Positions 23,478 to 33,310 are shown, counted from the stretch's first letter. The stretch: DNA of 64,000 nt from Dethiobacter sp. (GCA_018333635.1 JAGXTL010000043.1:1-64000), one strand, 5' to 3'. The notes: generated by a model not told the origin, from the sequence alone. A program made the numbers and translations.

Positions 23478-23499
23478 CCAACCGGTCAGAGATTACAGA

Positions 23500-23528
23500 G
23501 ACCTTGTGAAAAACAAGGTCTATTTTAT
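23500..23528 (+). terminator. Terminator after fin
   Basis: Stem gaccttgt / acaaggtc (23500-23507, 23513-23520), 5-base loop, followed by tatttta. Confidence 0.75.
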
Positions 23529-23577
23529 GTTTTCCCGCGGATTTAACCTCTGGGCTAAAACTACGGGAGGGCGTTGA

Positions 23578-26500
23578 ATGCTTAAAAAACTTGCCTTAGA
23601 GCTATTGTCCATCCCGCAACTTGCACCGCTTTTTGAGGGTTTGGAAGGCACAACCCGAGCCCAATTGCTTTATGGTCTGGATGATAGTGCCAGGAATCTT
23701 ATGATGGCAGCCGTTCGCCTTCGGACAGGCAGGCCCGTGCTTTTAGTGGCGCACGATTCGCTTCAAGCTATAAAAATTTATGAAGACTTGCTTGCTATCT
23801 TTAAAGAGGAAGAAGTTTTTTACTTCCCCTCACGTGACTTGCTTTATGGTTATACTTTGCTTTCCGCCAGCGGAGATGCGGCGGCGCAGAGAATCGCCGT
23901 ACTGAAGGCGCTGGCAGCCGGGAAAAACATTGTTGTGGTGGCAACTATTTCAGCATTATTGACAAAAATGGCTCCTTTTGCACCCTGGCAGAGTGCCTGT
24001 TTCTCCATTTCCACGGGCCAGCAACTTCCTTTAGATGCCTTGCTTTTGGCGCTGACGGCTGCAGGCTATGAACGCGTGGAGATTGTGGACGTTCAAGGTC
24101 AAATTTCGCTCAGGGGAGGCATTTTGGATATTTTCCCGGTAGGGGAACATTACCCCTATAGGCTAGAATTTTTTGGGGATGTGGTAGATTCAATTCGCTG
24201 TTTTGATTTGTCGTCGCAGCGCTCACATCAGATTGTCTCTGTGTTGGAAATCACTCCTTCCAGAGAGATGATAGTGGGAAATGCAGAGCGGGCGGAAGCG
24301 GTTATTGCTCTGCAAGCAGAAATGAGCCTAATTGCTGAACAGGCAGGCAAACGGGTCAATCCCGAGTCGGGAGGGCGTCTGCGCGAAATAGTGGCTGAGC
24401 ATCTTGAGCTGATTAGGGAGGGAGTCTATTTCCCCGGCATCGAGCAGTATCTGCCTTATTTCTACTCTAAAGCTGTATCACTGCCGGACTATTTTCCCAA
24501 AGAAACTTTGCTTTTTGTGGATGACCCGCCTCGCTGCCAGCAGGCGGCCGAACAACTTCTTAGCCAGCTAGGCGAAATGCAAAGCACTCTGTTGGCCCAG
24601 GGAGACATTCTGCCTCAGCAGGCAGAACCGGCATGGACGTATGGCGAAGTTCTGGCCAGTCCAGTTCAACAGCTCGTTGCTTTTTCACTGTTTATCCATA
24701 GCAGTATTTATCACTCCTATCGACGGAATATCTCGCTTAGCGCAAAGCCTGTTCCGCGCTTTCTTGGTCAATGGGATCTTTTTGCTGAGGAAGTGGGACA
24801 TTGGCGCAGGCAGGGTTATCGGACGGTGATCCTTACCTCGTCACGAGAACGCAGCACAGGTATAGCCGATGTGCTGGCAGATAAAAATATTCCTGCTCAT
24901 TACACTCTTTCTGAGCCGGAGTTTCTCCCCCGTACTGTTACTCTTTTACACGGCACCCTTGAGGCTGGCTTTGTGATTCCGGCAGTGAAATTAGCTGTGT
25001 TGGCAGAGCAGGATATTTTGCCGCAAAGAAAAAAGCGCCGCCGGATTAAAGGTAAAGAGGGCTTGCTAGTCGGCGATTATCAAGAATTGCAGATTGGCGA
25101 CTATGTGGTGCATGAACAGCACGGCATCGGGCAATACCTGGGGTTGCGCACTCTGGCTGTGGGGGGTACACAGCGGGACTACCTGCATATTCAGTACGCC
25201 GGTAATGACAAGCTCTACATCCCTATAGAGCAAATTGACCTTGTTCGTAAATATATCGGGGTGGAAGGGAAGAAGCCAAAACTGCATGCTTTGGGCGGCG
25301 GCGAGTGGAGCAGAGCGAAAGCCCGCGTTCAGGCTTCTGTACAGGAATTGGCTAAAGAATTATTAGCCCTTTATGCTGCCAGAGAAAGCGAGCCCGGCTA
25401 CCAGTTTTCCCCGGATCATCCCTGGCAAAAAGATTTTGAAGCTGCTTTTCCATATGAAGAAACGCCGGATCAACTGCAGACAATTAAGGAAGTAAAGGAG
25501 GCGATGGAAAAAATGCAGCCTATGGATCGCCTTCTCTGCGGCGATGTGGGCTATGGCAAGACAGAAGTCGCTCTGCGAGCGGCCTTCAAAGCGGTAATGG
25601 ATGGGATGCAGGCGGCATTTTTAGTCCCCACCACCGTTTTAGCGCAGCAACATTATCGCAATTTTATAGAAAGATTGGCAGGCTTTCCTGTAACGGTAGG
25701 CGTGTTAAGCCGCTTTCAAAGCGCCGCAGAACAGAAAGCCACCCTTTGCGGATTGCGCGAAGGGCAGATTGACCTAGTCGTCGGTACTCATCGCTTGCTT
25801 TCCCGGGATGTGCGCTTTAAGAATTTGGGAATCCTGGTGGTCGATGAGGAACAGCGCTTTGGCGTCCGTCACAAAGAACGGATAAAGATGCTGAAGAAAA
25901 ATTTGGATGTGCTGACTATGACGGCTACGCCTATTCCCAGGACGCTCCATATGTCCATGGTGGGTGTCCGAGAAATATCTGTGATTGAAACGCCTCCGGA
26001 GGATCGTTATCCGATTCAAACCTATGTATTGGAATACGCCGATACATTAATTCGGGAAGCAATAGGACGGGAGTTGAGCCGGGGAGGCCAGGTATATTTT
26101 GTGCATAACAGAGTGCAATCTATTGATCGCTGGGCTGTCCGACTGAAAGAGTTGTTGCCTGGTGTGCGCCTGGCGGTGGCGCATGGGCAGATGGCAGAGG
26201 ACAGATTGGAAGAGGTGATGCTTGGTTTTTTGCACGGAGAATACGATGTGCTGCTCTCCACAACCATCATTGAAGCGGGGTTGGATATTCCAAATGTTAA
26301 CACTATTATTATTCATGACGCCGACAAATTCGGGTTGGCGCAGCTCTATCAGTTGCGAGGTCGTGTAGGCCGCTCCAACCGGATTGCTTATTGCTATCTT
26401 ACATATCAAAAGGACAAGGTGCTGACGGAAGTGGCCGAAAAAAGGCTGCAGGCGATCAAAGAGTTTACTGAGCTTGGTTCTGGATTTAAGATTGCGCTGC

Positions 26501-27111
26501 GTGATTTGGAAATCCGTGGCGCCGGCAATATCCTGGGGCCGGAGCAGCACGGTTTTATGATGACGGTTGGTTTTGATTTATACGTTAAATTGTTGGACGA
26601 AGCCATTCGCACCTACCAGGGCGAAGCGCGAGTAAAGAAGGTACCTGCCAGAGTTGAGGTGCAGGCTGACGCCTACCTTCCCGCCAGTTATATAGCAGAC
26701 GCAAGGCAGAAAGTCGCTTTTTATCAAAAGGTGGCCGCGCTCGAGGAAATCCAAGAGATTGACGAAGCAAGAGAAGAGCTTTCTGACCGCTATGGTCCTT
26801 TGCCTCCCGCAGCGCAAAATCTGCTAAACGTAGCGCACATCAGGCTGTTGGCGGAGCAAATGCACGTTTCTGTCGTCAGCGAAGAAAAGGGCGAATTGCA
26901 GATCCGCTTTACAGCGCAGGCGTCTTTTGCCGCAAATGAATTGCGGATCATTTCCCAAAAATATGCCGGTCGGCTGATAGCGAGCACTGGCAAGCAGTTT
27001 TTGCTGTCCCTGCGTCACAATTCCAAGTCGGGAGCAGAGCGTCTCCTCCTTATTTTAGCAGTTCTCAACGACTTAAAAAAACTTGCAAGAAATCAGAATC
27101 CTCAAGTATAA
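23578..27111 (+). CDS. mfd: Transcription-repair coupling factor Mfd
   Basis: A 1177-residue DNA translocase that removes stalled RNA polymerase and recruits the UvrABC excision system. Order of domains: UvrB-like region (about 1-330), RNA-polymerase-interacting CarD-like domain (about 500-570, GDYVVHEQHGIGQYLGL), superfamily 2 helicase motor with Walker A GDVGYGKTE (about 655), DEEQ box (about 755), and motif VI region QLRGRVGRS, then a C-terminal regulatory domain. Full length. In Bacillus subtilis it also affects forespore DNA repair. Confidence 0.98.
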   Translation: MLKKLALELLSIPQLAPLFEGLEGTTRAQLLYGLDDSARNLMMAAVRLRTGRPVLLVAHDSLQAIKIYEDLLAIFKEEEVFYFPSRDLLYGYTLLSASGDAAAQRIAVLKALAAGKNIVVVATISALLTKMAPFAPWQSACFSISTGQQLPLDALLLALTAAGYERVEIVDVQGQISLRGGILDIFPVGEHYPYRLEFFGDVVDSIRCFDLSSQRSHQIVSVLEITPSREMIVGNAERAEAVIALQAEMSLIAEQAGKRVNPESGGRLREIVAEHLELIREGVYFPGIEQYLPYFYSKAVSLPDYFPKETLLFVDDPPRCQQAAEQLLSQLGEMQSTLLAQGDILPQQAEPAWTYGEVLASPVQQLVAFSLFIHSSIYHSYRRNISLSAKPVPRFLGQWDLFAEEVGHWRRQGYRTVILTSSRERSTGIADVLADKNIPAHYTLSEPEFLPRTVTLLHGTLEAGFVIPAVKLAVLAEQDILPQRKKRRRIKGKEGLLVGDYQELQIGDYVVHEQHGIGQYLGLRTLAVGGTQRDYLHIQYAGNDKLYIPIEQIDLVRKYIGVEGKKPKLHALGGGEWSRAKARVQASVQELAKELLALYAARESEPGYQFSPDHPWQKDFEAAFPYEETPDQLQTIKEVKEAMEKMQPMDRLLCGDVGYGKTEVALRAAFKAVMDGMQAAFLVPTTVLAQQHYRNFIERLAGFPVTVGVLSRFQSAAEQKATLCGLREGQIDLVVGTHRLLSRDVRFKNLGILVVDEEQRFGVRHKERIKMLKKNLDVLTMTATPIPRTLHMSMVGVREISVIETPPEDRYPIQTYVLEYADTLIREAIGRELSRGGQVYFVHNRVQSIDRWAVRLKELLPGVRLAVAHGQMAEDRLEEVMLGFLHGEYDVLLSTTIIEAGLDIPNVNTIIIHDADKFGLAQLYQLRGRVGRSNRIAYCYLTYQKDKVLTEVAEKRLQAIKEFTELGSGFKIALRDLEIRGAGNILGPEQHGFMMTVGFDLYVKLLDEAIRTYQGEARVKKVPARVEVQADAYLPASYIADARQKVAFYQKVAALEEIQEIDEAREELSDRYGPLPPAAQNLLNVAHIRLLAEQMHVSVVSEEKGELQIRFTAQASFAANELRIISQKYAGRLIASTGKQFLLSLRHNSKSGAERLLLILAVLNDLKKLARNQNPQV

Positions 27112-27147
27112 TGAAATTATGTTTAAAATCAGAAGGGAAGTGCACTC

Positions 27148-28119
27148 ATGTTTTTTAAACAAAAAAGTGTAATAGCTCTTGTTGCAGCTTTAGTGCTTGG
27201 AGCAGTTATTTTTGCCGTAGTGGGTTACGGCGGCCAAGGCGCCAGGGCTGTAGTTGCTGAGGTGAACGGAGAAAGTATTACGCGGAAAGAACTAGATTCG
27301 TATATTAATGTTTTGCGTTTGTTTATGCCGAACTTGGAGCCCATGCTGGGTGATGAGGCCCGCCGTCCCATGTTGGAAGGCCAGATTCTTGAAGCCATGG
27401 TCGAAAACCTGTTGCTTAAGCAAGCGGCGGCACAGTTGAATATTACTGTGACTGAGGCGGAGATGCAAGGATTCTATGAAATGGCGCGGGCACAGATGAT
27501 TGGTCAAACCTTTGCATCTGAAGAAGAAATGATGACAAGGCTGCAAGAACTGCAAATCAGCGAGGAAGCTTTAATTGATTTTATTGGTAGTGGAATCTAT
27601 ACTGAAAAATTGGAGGCTCATTTCATCAGCGCTGCGACAGACGAGGAGATTCAGCAGTTTCTGACTGAAAATCCTGATTTCGGTAAAAATCCGGCGATGC
27701 TGGAGTTAAGTCATATCCTGCTTGCAACAGAAGATGAAGCGCTGGCAGCCCGGGAGAGAATCATAGCAGGTGAAGATTTTGGTGATCTTGCGGTGGAACT
27801 GTCAACCGATCCTTTGGCTAAAAATGAAGGTCAGCGGGGTTACCGCGGTTATTTGGGTGCCGAAATTCCGGAAGTTAACCAGCTGTTTGTGGAAGAATTT
27901 ATGGTGGGCGCCAACAAGATTGAAAATGACGGAGAAATTTCACCGCCTGTGGAAACTGAGTTTGGCTGGCATTTGATTAAGTTGCATAAGCGTGTGCCCA
28001 GTACTGAACTCAGTCCAGAAGAAGGTCGGCAGAACGCGGCACAAGCCCTCGGCACACAGCGGGCCGCTGAATATATGCAAACATTTAAAACAGAGGCTCA
28101 GATAGAGAGAAAACTATAA
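27148..28119 (+). CDS. SurA/PrsA-like peptidyl-prolyl cis-trans isomerase
   Basis: A 323-residue exported foldase. A hydrophobic N-terminal segment (about 8-32) acts as signal or anchor; no lipobox Cys is present, unlike classical PrsA. A SurA-type N-terminal chaperone domain (about 36-160) is followed by a parvulin rotamase domain (about 185-290, ELSHILLATEDEA ... GWHLIKLHK). It helps fold secreted proteins at the membrane-wall interface. Located between mfd and spoVT, a common clostridial arrangement. ATG 27148 follows 'agaagggaag'. Confidence 0.9.
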   Translation: MFFKQKSVIALVAALVLGAVIFAVVGYGGQGARAVVAEVNGESITRKELDSYINVLRLFMPNLEPMLGDEARRPMLEGQILEAMVENLLLKQAAAQLNITVTEAEMQGFYEMARAQMIGQTFASEEEMMTRLQELQISEEALIDFIGSGIYTEKLEAHFISAATDEEIQQFLTENPDFGKNPAMLELSHILLATEDEALAARERIIAGEDFGDLAVELSTDPLAKNEGQRGYRGYLGAEIPEVNQLFVEEFMVGANKIENDGEISPPVETEFGWHLIKLHKRVPSTELSPEEGRQNAAQALGTQRAAEYMQTFKTEAQIERKL

Positions 28120-28147
28120 AGCAAGAACCTTCCTTTTTACTTCAAGT

Positions 28148-28177
28148 GAATAAAATATTTCCCCTCGATATATACTA
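28148..28177 (+). promoter_or_regulatory. Sigma-G/sigma-F type promoter of spoVT
   Basis: GAATA (28148-28152), 18-bp spacer, TATACTA (28171-28177), one base from the forespore -10 consensus CATNNTA. In Bacillus subtilis spoVT is transcribed by sigma-G. It sits about 53 bp before the start codon. Confidence 0.65.
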
Positions 28178-28229
28178 TCACTAGAGGTTAAGAATGTAAT
28201 TATGTGAAGAAAAAGGAGGGGAAGTCTGC

Positions 28230-28784
28230 TTGAAGGCAACAGGGATTGTGCGCAGGATCGATGACTTGGGGCGTGTCGTTATTCCCAAGGAGATTCGCAG
28301 GACGCTAAGGATTCGCGAGGGCGACCCTTTAGAAATTTTTGTCGACCGAGACGGCGAAGTGATTTTAAAGAAATATTCGCCTATTGGTGAATTGGGTGAT
28401 TTTGCTCAGGAATATGCCGACTCACTTTACGAAGCCATGGGACATATTGCGCTTATCGCCGACAGGGATACGATTATTGCTGTCGCAGGTGCGCCTAAAA
28501 AGGAGTTTATGGGCAAACCGCTTTCTCCAGCTGTGGAAAAAGTAATGGAAACCCGTAAAAGTATTCTCATCAGTTCTACTGCGGAACACAAGTTTTATAA
28601 AGATGTGGATGAGGAAAATGCTCCAAAATTTACTGCGGAAGTGATTGCTCCGATTGTTTCCGGAGGTGACCCCATCGGCGTTGTCCTTTTTGGTACGAAG
28701 GAAAAGGATGCGAAAATGAGCGACCTTGAGCTAAAGCTTGTGGAAACGGCGGCAGGATTTTTGGCTAAGCAGATGGAGCCGTAA
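28230..28784 (+). CDS. spoVT: Stage V sporulation regulator SpoVT
   Basis: A 184-residue forespore transcription factor. The N-terminal AbrB-type swapped-hairpin DNA-binding domain (KATGIVRRIDDLGRVVIPKE, residues 2-21) is almost invariant; the C-terminal part (about 55-184) is a GAF-like domain. SpoVT adjusts sigma-G-dependent genes, affecting coat, germination and SASP expression. TTG 28230 follows 'aaaggagggg'. It has its own likely forespore promoter and a terminator. Confidence 0.97.
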   Translation: MKATGIVRRIDDLGRVVIPKEIRRTLRIREGDPLEIFVDRDGEVILKKYSPIGELGDFAQEYADSLYEAMGHIALIADRDTIIAVAGAPKKEFMGKPLSPAVEKVMETRKSILISSTAEHKFYKDVDEENAPKFTAEVIAPIVSGGDPIGVVLFGTKEKDAKMSDLELKLVETAAGFLAKQMEP

Positions 28785-28814
28785 TGTTATCAATGCGAGT
28801 AATTAAACTTATTT

Positions 28815-28856
28815 AGAGAGGAAGCAGTAACTATGGTTGCTGCTTCTCTGTTTTTC
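28815..28856 (+). terminator. Terminator after spoVT
   Basis: A stem formed by agagaggaagcagtaac (28815-28831) with gttgctgcttctct (28836-28849), followed by 'gttttt'. Confidence 0.8.
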
Positions 28857-28923
28857 CCGCCCCTTGCGGCTATGCATTTTTTGCTGCCGCAAATTTTTTT
28901 TAACCTAGCTGGGATATTTAAGC

Positions 28924-28952
28924 TTGAATAACTCTGCTTATAGTAATATAAT
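28924..28952 (+). promoter_or_regulatory. Sigma-A promoter of the toxin-antitoxin pair
   Basis: TTGAAT (28924-28929), 17-bp spacer, TATAAT (28947-28952), about 50 bp before the antitoxin gene. Confidence 0.65.
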
Positions 28953-29001
28953 TAGGATACAATTGTGCTACAATATTGCTATTATCGTGAGGGAGTGAAC
29001 A

Positions 29002-29286
29002 ATGATGAATATACGGCCTTCCGCAGCAATCCGTAAGAACTACAATGAAATCTCTGAACTCTGCAAACGTACAGGAGAACCGGTTTATCTGACCAAAAAC
29101 GGCAGCGGCGACCTTGTGGTGATGGATGTAGAGGTGTTTGCCCGGCGCGAAAGTATGTTGAAACTAAAGGAAAAGCTGATGCAATCAGAAATTGATATCC
29201 TAAAAGGACGAACCTATTCCGTTGAGGAAACAATATCAGCCATGCGCAAGACTGTCTTGGAGTTTTCCAATGCCGGAAAAGAATAA
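29002..29286 (+). CDS. Phd/YefM-family antitoxin
   Basis: A 94-residue protein with the Phd/YefM DNA-binding N-terminus (IRPSAAIRKNYNEISELCK, then PVYLTKNGSGDLVVMDVEVF) and a charged C-terminal tail expected to wrap the toxin. It would neutralise the downstream toxin and repress its own promoter. ATG 29002 (or 29005) follows 'gtgagggag'. Its stop overlaps the toxin start by 17 bp. Confidence 0.9.
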   Translation: MMNIRPSAAIRKNYNEISELCKRTGEPVYLTKNGSGDLVVMDVEVFARRESMLKLKEKLMQSEIDILKGRTYSVEETISAMRKTVLEFSNAGKE

Positions 29287-29587
29287 GCCTTATACGGTAA
29301 AAATTACGGAAACCGCATGGGAAATGATCATTTCTCATGCGCGTTTTCTTGCAAGTGTCAGTGTGCCTGCCGCAAACAGGCTGATAGATAACTTTTTTGA
29401 AATAACCAACAGTCTTGCTGCGATGCCAGAGCGCAACCCATGGCTGGAAGATGATGCGATTCCTTTTCAAAAATATCGCAAGCTGCTGGTTGGCAAGCAC
29501 TATATAGCGCTTTATCAGATACAGGAAAGCACTGTCTATGTGGCAGCTGTCATGGATTGCCGGCGGGATTACGTTTGGTTGCTGTAA
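29270..29587 (+). CDS. RelE/ParE-family toxin
   Basis: A 105-residue protein of the RelE/ParE superfamily: YTVKITETAWEMIISHARFL at the start, a central helical hairpin, NPWLEDDAIPFQKYRKLLV and a C-terminal VYVAAVMDCRRDY strand. Members either cleave mRNA on the ribosome or poison gyrase; which applies cannot be told here. ATG 29270 is taken because it is the only start lying within the antitoxin's end; an upstream frame opening at 29222 has no ribosome site. The pair stands between spoVT and spoVB, genes that are neighbours in Bacillus subtilis. Confidence 0.85.
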   Translation: MPEKNKPYTVKITETAWEMIISHARFLASVSVPAANRLIDNFFEITNSLAAMPERNPWLEDDAIPFQKYRKLLVGKHYIALYQIQESTVYVAAVMDCRRDYVWLL

Positions 29588-29729
29588 TTTTCGGGACATG
29601 CAGCCTGTTCATAATGCGAAGAATTTGGGAAATATTTTTACCGGTTGGCCGTTCTGTTCATTCAAATTAAATATATGCTATAATGTAGTGAAATTGCTGA
29701 ATATAAGTTTGCCGACGTGAGGTGAGAGC

Positions 29730-31349
29730 TTGACGAAACAGTCTTTTGTTAAAGGTGCGGCGATCTTGGCGCTTGCCGGTGCTTCCGCGCGTATTGTGGG
29801 AGCCTTTTTTAGAATTTTTCTGGCGATACTGATTGGAGACGAGGGGATGGGCCTTTTTCAGATGGCTTATCCGGTTTACGTTTCATTGTTGGCCATTTCT
29901 ACTGCCGGAGTTCCCATCGCCATTTCCAAGTTGGTGGCCGAGAATCTGGCTTACGGAAATTACCGGGGAGCCTATAAAATTTTTCGTGTGGCCTTAACTT
30001 TACTGGGCATATCGGGATTGGTCGTTTCTCTTGGCCTTTATTTTGGCGCCGACTTTATTGCCAGAGTGATTACACAGGATTCACGTGCTTATTATTCGTT
30101 GATTAGTATTTCACCAGCGATTTTCCTTGTTACAGTGATGTCAGCATATCGCGGTTTTTTTCAGGGGCAGCAGCAAATGATGCCCACCGCCTTTTCGCAA
30201 ATTGTCGAACAAATTGGGCGTGTGGCCAGTGCTTTGCTTTTGGCCGTTCTTTTTTTGCCTAGAGGCCTGGAATTTGCTGCCGCCGGCGCCAGTTTCGGCG
30301 CTGCCGCCGGCGCTTTTTTCGGTTTAGCTCTACTGTTGCTTGTGTCGCTGCGCCAGCGCAAAGAATTCATCGGCAAACTGCGCTCCCAGCGTATCCCAGA
30401 TCGGGAAAAAGCGGATAAGATTATCCCCAGAATTGTCGGTCTAGCTGTCCCCATAACCTTGGGCAGTCTGGTGATGCCGCTAATCGCCATTGTAGATTTA
30501 TTTCTTGTTCCACAGCGGTTGCAAGACGCCGGGTTTGACACAAGCCGCGCAACAGCTCTTTACGGGCAACTCACCGGTATGGCCAGCCCGCTAGTCAATA
30601 TTCCCACTATTGTAACGGTGGCTCTTGCTATTTCCCTTGTGCCGGCAATTTCCGAGGCATTGGCGCTCAAGAAAGAAAAACTGATTCAGGAGCGCTCGTA
30701 TCTTGCCGTGCGCTTGACGCTTCTTTTGGCATTGCCTTCTGCCTTCGGCTTATTTTTGCTGGCTGAACCAATCACCATTCTCTTATTCCAGAATGCGGAA
30801 GCAGGCAGGGTTCTTGCAGTATTATCGCTGGCCGTATTGTTCCTCACGCTGTTTCAAGTTACTTCAGCCATTCTCCAGGGATTGGGTCGTACTATGATTC
30901 CGGTCACAAGCATGCTTTGGGGTGCAGCCGTGAAAACTATTCTGACTTGGCAGCTGACTGCGCTGCCGGCGTTACATATTAGCGGTGCCGCGCTGGGCAC
31001 TGTGGCCGGCTTTGGCGTGGCCGCGCTGTTAAATCTTTACCGTGTCCAAGCGCTTACAGGAATGCCTCTGCGCCCGGTTGAACTGCTCGCTAAGCCGCTT
31101 ATTGCTTCTCTGGGCATGGCTGCCGCAGTTTTGATGATCTATCCGCAATTAGCGGCGCTTCACCCTTTGCTTGGCCTGTCGCTTGCTAATAAAGTGGCTA
31201 CGTTGGGATCTGTCTTTGCTGGCGCATTCGTTTTCGGGCTGCTTTTCCTGCTGCTGGGCGGAGTCCGGCGTGGTGAGCTGCTGCTTTTGCCGCGAATCGG
31301 AAAGCCGCTGGTGAGGTTGTTGGAAAAACTACATTTATTGCGAGGCTAG
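29730..31349 (+). CDS. spoVB: Stage V sporulation protein B / MATE-MurJ-like flippase
   Basis: A 539-residue integral membrane protein of the polysaccharide-export (MVF/MOP) superfamily with about 14 membrane segments. The start SFVKGAAILALAGASARIVGAFFRI is typical of SpoVB and related lipid II or oligosaccharide flippases. In spore formers SpoVB is needed for cortex peptidoglycan. TTG 29730 follows 'gtgaggtgaga'. The next gene, mazG, starts 3 bp after its stop, as in the Bacillus subtilis spoVB-yabN order, which supports the assignment. Confidence 0.88.
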   Translation: MTKQSFVKGAAILALAGASARIVGAFFRIFLAILIGDEGMGLFQMAYPVYVSLLAISTAGVPIAISKLVAENLAYGNYRGAYKIFRVALTLLGISGLVVSLGLYFGADFIARVITQDSRAYYSLISISPAIFLVTVMSAYRGFFQGQQQMMPTAFSQIVEQIGRVASALLLAVLFLPRGLEFAAAGASFGAAAGAFFGLALLLLVSLRQRKEFIGKLRSQRIPDREKADKIIPRIVGLAVPITLGSLVMPLIAIVDLFLVPQRLQDAGFDTSRATALYGQLTGMASPLVNIPTIVTVALAISLVPAISEALALKKEKLIQERSYLAVRLTLLLALPSAFGLFLLAEPITILLFQNAEAGRVLAVLSLAVLFLTLFQVTSAILQGLGRTMIPVTSMLWGAAVKTILTWQLTALPALHISGAALGTVAGFGVAALLNLYRVQALTGMPLRPVELLAKPLIASLGMAAAVLMIYPQLAALHPLLGLSLANKVATLGSVFAGAFVFGLLFLLLGGVRRGELLLLPRIGKPLVRLLEKLHLLRG

Positions 31350-31352
31350 GGC

Positions 31353-32798
31353 ATGAAAAAAGTATATTTTGTGGGACTTGGTCCCGGTGATCCACAAGCA
31401 TTGACATTGCGCTCCCTGCGGTTACTAAAAAAAGTTAAACATGTCTATGTCAGGACGGCGAGGCATCCTGCCGTTGCAATTCTTGACCGGTATGGTATTC
31501 CCTATAAGACACTGGATTTCTTTTACGAAAAGTCTCGAACGTTTGACGAGACGTATCGAAAGATTGCTTTTTATATCCTTAATGCGGCGCTTAAGCACCA
31601 TGAGGTAGTCTATGTAGTTCCCGGCAGTCCCTTTTTTGCAGAACGAACTGTGGAGATTATTTTGAAAAAGGCACCTTTTGCCGGGATTGCCTGTCGAGCT
31701 CTCCCCGCCGTTTCTTTTGTGGAAGCAGTCAGCAGTGAATTAAATTTGCCGCGGGAAGCAGGGCTGGTAGTGCTTGATGCGCTGGAGCCGGACAAGCTTC
31801 TCGACAACCCGGACAAGCATCTCCTGATTATCCAGGCGTATAACCGTCAAATTGCTTCCAGGGTTAAGCTGCAGCTAATGGTGCTCTATCCCGAGGACCA
31901 TCGGGTTACAGCAGTGCGCGCCGCCGGTCTTTCTGCCGGGAAAAAAATTGTAACCGTCCCGCTCCATGAAATGGACAGACTTTCTTTTACGGACCACCTC
32001 ACCTCATTTTATCTCCCGCCAATTGCCACATATGGGACACAAGACCTGCTGCGTTTAATGCGTCAGTTGCGTGGCGAAGACGGGTGCCCATGGGATCGGG
32101 AGCAGACTCATCAGAGCTTGAAGCCTTATCTGCTGGAAGAAGCCTATGAAGTGCTTGGTGCCATTAACAGCGGTAATACTGCGGATTTGTGCGAGGAGCT
32201 GGGCGATCTGCTGTTGCAGGTGGTCTTCCATGCCCAGGTGGCCACTGAAAAGCAGAGCTTCTCATATTATGATGTTGTGGCCGGAATTACGGCAAAGCTG
32301 CTAAGGCGTCATCCCCATATCTTCGCAGACGGCAGCGCCAGAACTATGTCTGAGGTAGAAAGCAGTTGGCAAGAACTTAAAAAAGCAGAAAAAGAAGAAC
32401 GGAAATCCCTTTTTACGCTGGAGACGTATTTGCCAGCATTGCTCAGAGCGCAAAAACTGCAACGCCAAGCTTCCAGCGTAGGCTTTGACTGGCCTGATGC
32501 AACCGGCGCATGGGCTAAATTGGCAGAGGAGTTAAAAGAATTAAAAGATGCATATAATGAACAGCAAGAGGCCAAAATAGGAGAAGAACTGGGTGATTTG
32601 CTCTTCGCAGCTGTAAATCTTTCCCGCTTTCTTAACATAGATGCTGAACAAGCTTTATCCGGCAGTATTCAAAAGTTTTATACCCGCCTGCGTTATGTGG
32701 AGGAGAAAGCACGGGCCGAGGGAGGAGAGATTTCTGCATATTCCTTGTCGAAGCTTGACGCATGGTGGGATGAGGCAAAAAAACGTTCTAATGCCTAA
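31353..32798 (+). CDS. mazG: MazG (YabN): SAM methylase-like domain fused to NTP pyrophosphohydrolase
   Basis: A 481-residue fusion. The N-terminal tetrapyrrole-methylase-like domain (about 1-220, VYFVGLGPGDPQALTLRSL) is followed by two MazG modules: the first with DGCPWDREQTHQSLKPYLLEE and EELGDLLLQVVFHAQ (about 245-310), the second near 385-450 (EELGDLLFAAVNLSRF). MazG hydrolyses non-canonical or excess NTPs. The methylase-MazG fusion is the usual form in Firmicutes. ATG 31353 directly follows spoVB. Confidence 0.95.
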   Translation: MKKVYFVGLGPGDPQALTLRSLRLLKKVKHVYVRTARHPAVAILDRYGIPYKTLDFFYEKSRTFDETYRKIAFYILNAALKHHEVVYVVPGSPFFAERTVEIILKKAPFAGIACRALPAVSFVEAVSSELNLPREAGLVVLDALEPDKLLDNPDKHLLIIQAYNRQIASRVKLQLMVLYPEDHRVTAVRAAGLSAGKKIVTVPLHEMDRLSFTDHLTSFYLPPIATYGTQDLLRLMRQLRGEDGCPWDREQTHQSLKPYLLEEAYEVLGAINSGNTADLCEELGDLLLQVVFHAQVATEKQSFSYYDVVAGITAKLLRRHPHIFADGSARTMSEVESSWQELKKAEKEERKSLFTLETYLPALLRAQKLQRQASSVGFDWPDATGAWAKLAEELKELKDAYNEQQEAKIGEELGDLLFAAVNLSRFLNIDAEQALSGSIQKFYTRLRYVEEKARAEGGEISAYSLSKLDAWWDEAKKRSNA

Positions 32799-32893
32799 AA
32801 AATCCTTTATTTTAGGAAGGATTTACAAAAACTTTAGCGAATAGGCTTATAAGTGTTCTTGCTACATAAACAAGGCTATAGGAGGTAATTTTT

Positions 32894-33166
32894 GTGAACA
32901 AGTCTGAACTTATCAGTGTCGTTGCGGAAAAGGCGGAATTGACAAAAAAAGACACAGAAAAAGTGGTAAACGAAGTCTTTGAGGGGATCAGTGCTGCGTT
33001 GGCTCAAGGGGATAAGGTACAGATAATCGGTTTTGGCACATTTGATGTGCGGGAGCGTAAAGCTCGTGAAGGTCGTAATCCGGCTACCGGAGACGCGATC
33101 ACAATACCGGCAGTTAAAGTGCCTGTCTTTAAGGCGGGTAAAGCGCTGAAAGATAATGTGAAGTAA
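32894..33166 (+). CDS. hup: DNA-binding protein HU
   Basis: A 90-residue histone-like protein, starting [20 protein letters not shown] and carrying the DNA-binding arm [14 protein letters not shown]. It bends and compacts DNA. GTG 32894 follows a strong 'taggaggtaa' site and a long perfect terminator follows, consistent with high expression. It lies where Bacillus subtilis has the small S4-domain gene rqcP (yabO), which I do not see here. Confidence 0.97.
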   Translation: MNKSELISVVAEKAELTKKDTEKVVNEVFEGISAALAQGDKVQIIGFGTFDVRERKAREGRNPATGDAITIPAVKVPVFKAGKALKDNVK

Positions 33167-33186
33167 TTTCGTTGCCAAGCAAGGAT

Positions 33187-33236
33187 TAAGATAAAAATCA
33201 GGCGGAGAGAACTCTCTCCGCCTGATTTTTATCTTA
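33187..33236. terminator. Strong bidirectional terminator after hup
   Basis: A perfect inverted repeat with 23-bp arms (33187-33209 and 33214-33236) around a 4-base loop, T-rich at the right and A-rich at the left, so it can work in both directions. Confidence 0.92.
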
Positions 33237-33310
33237 GTACTGGTGCTTATATTTTCAGCTTTCCTTAGAATACTAACAGTAAGCGATATTTTTCAAAGGA
33301 GGCAGAAAAA

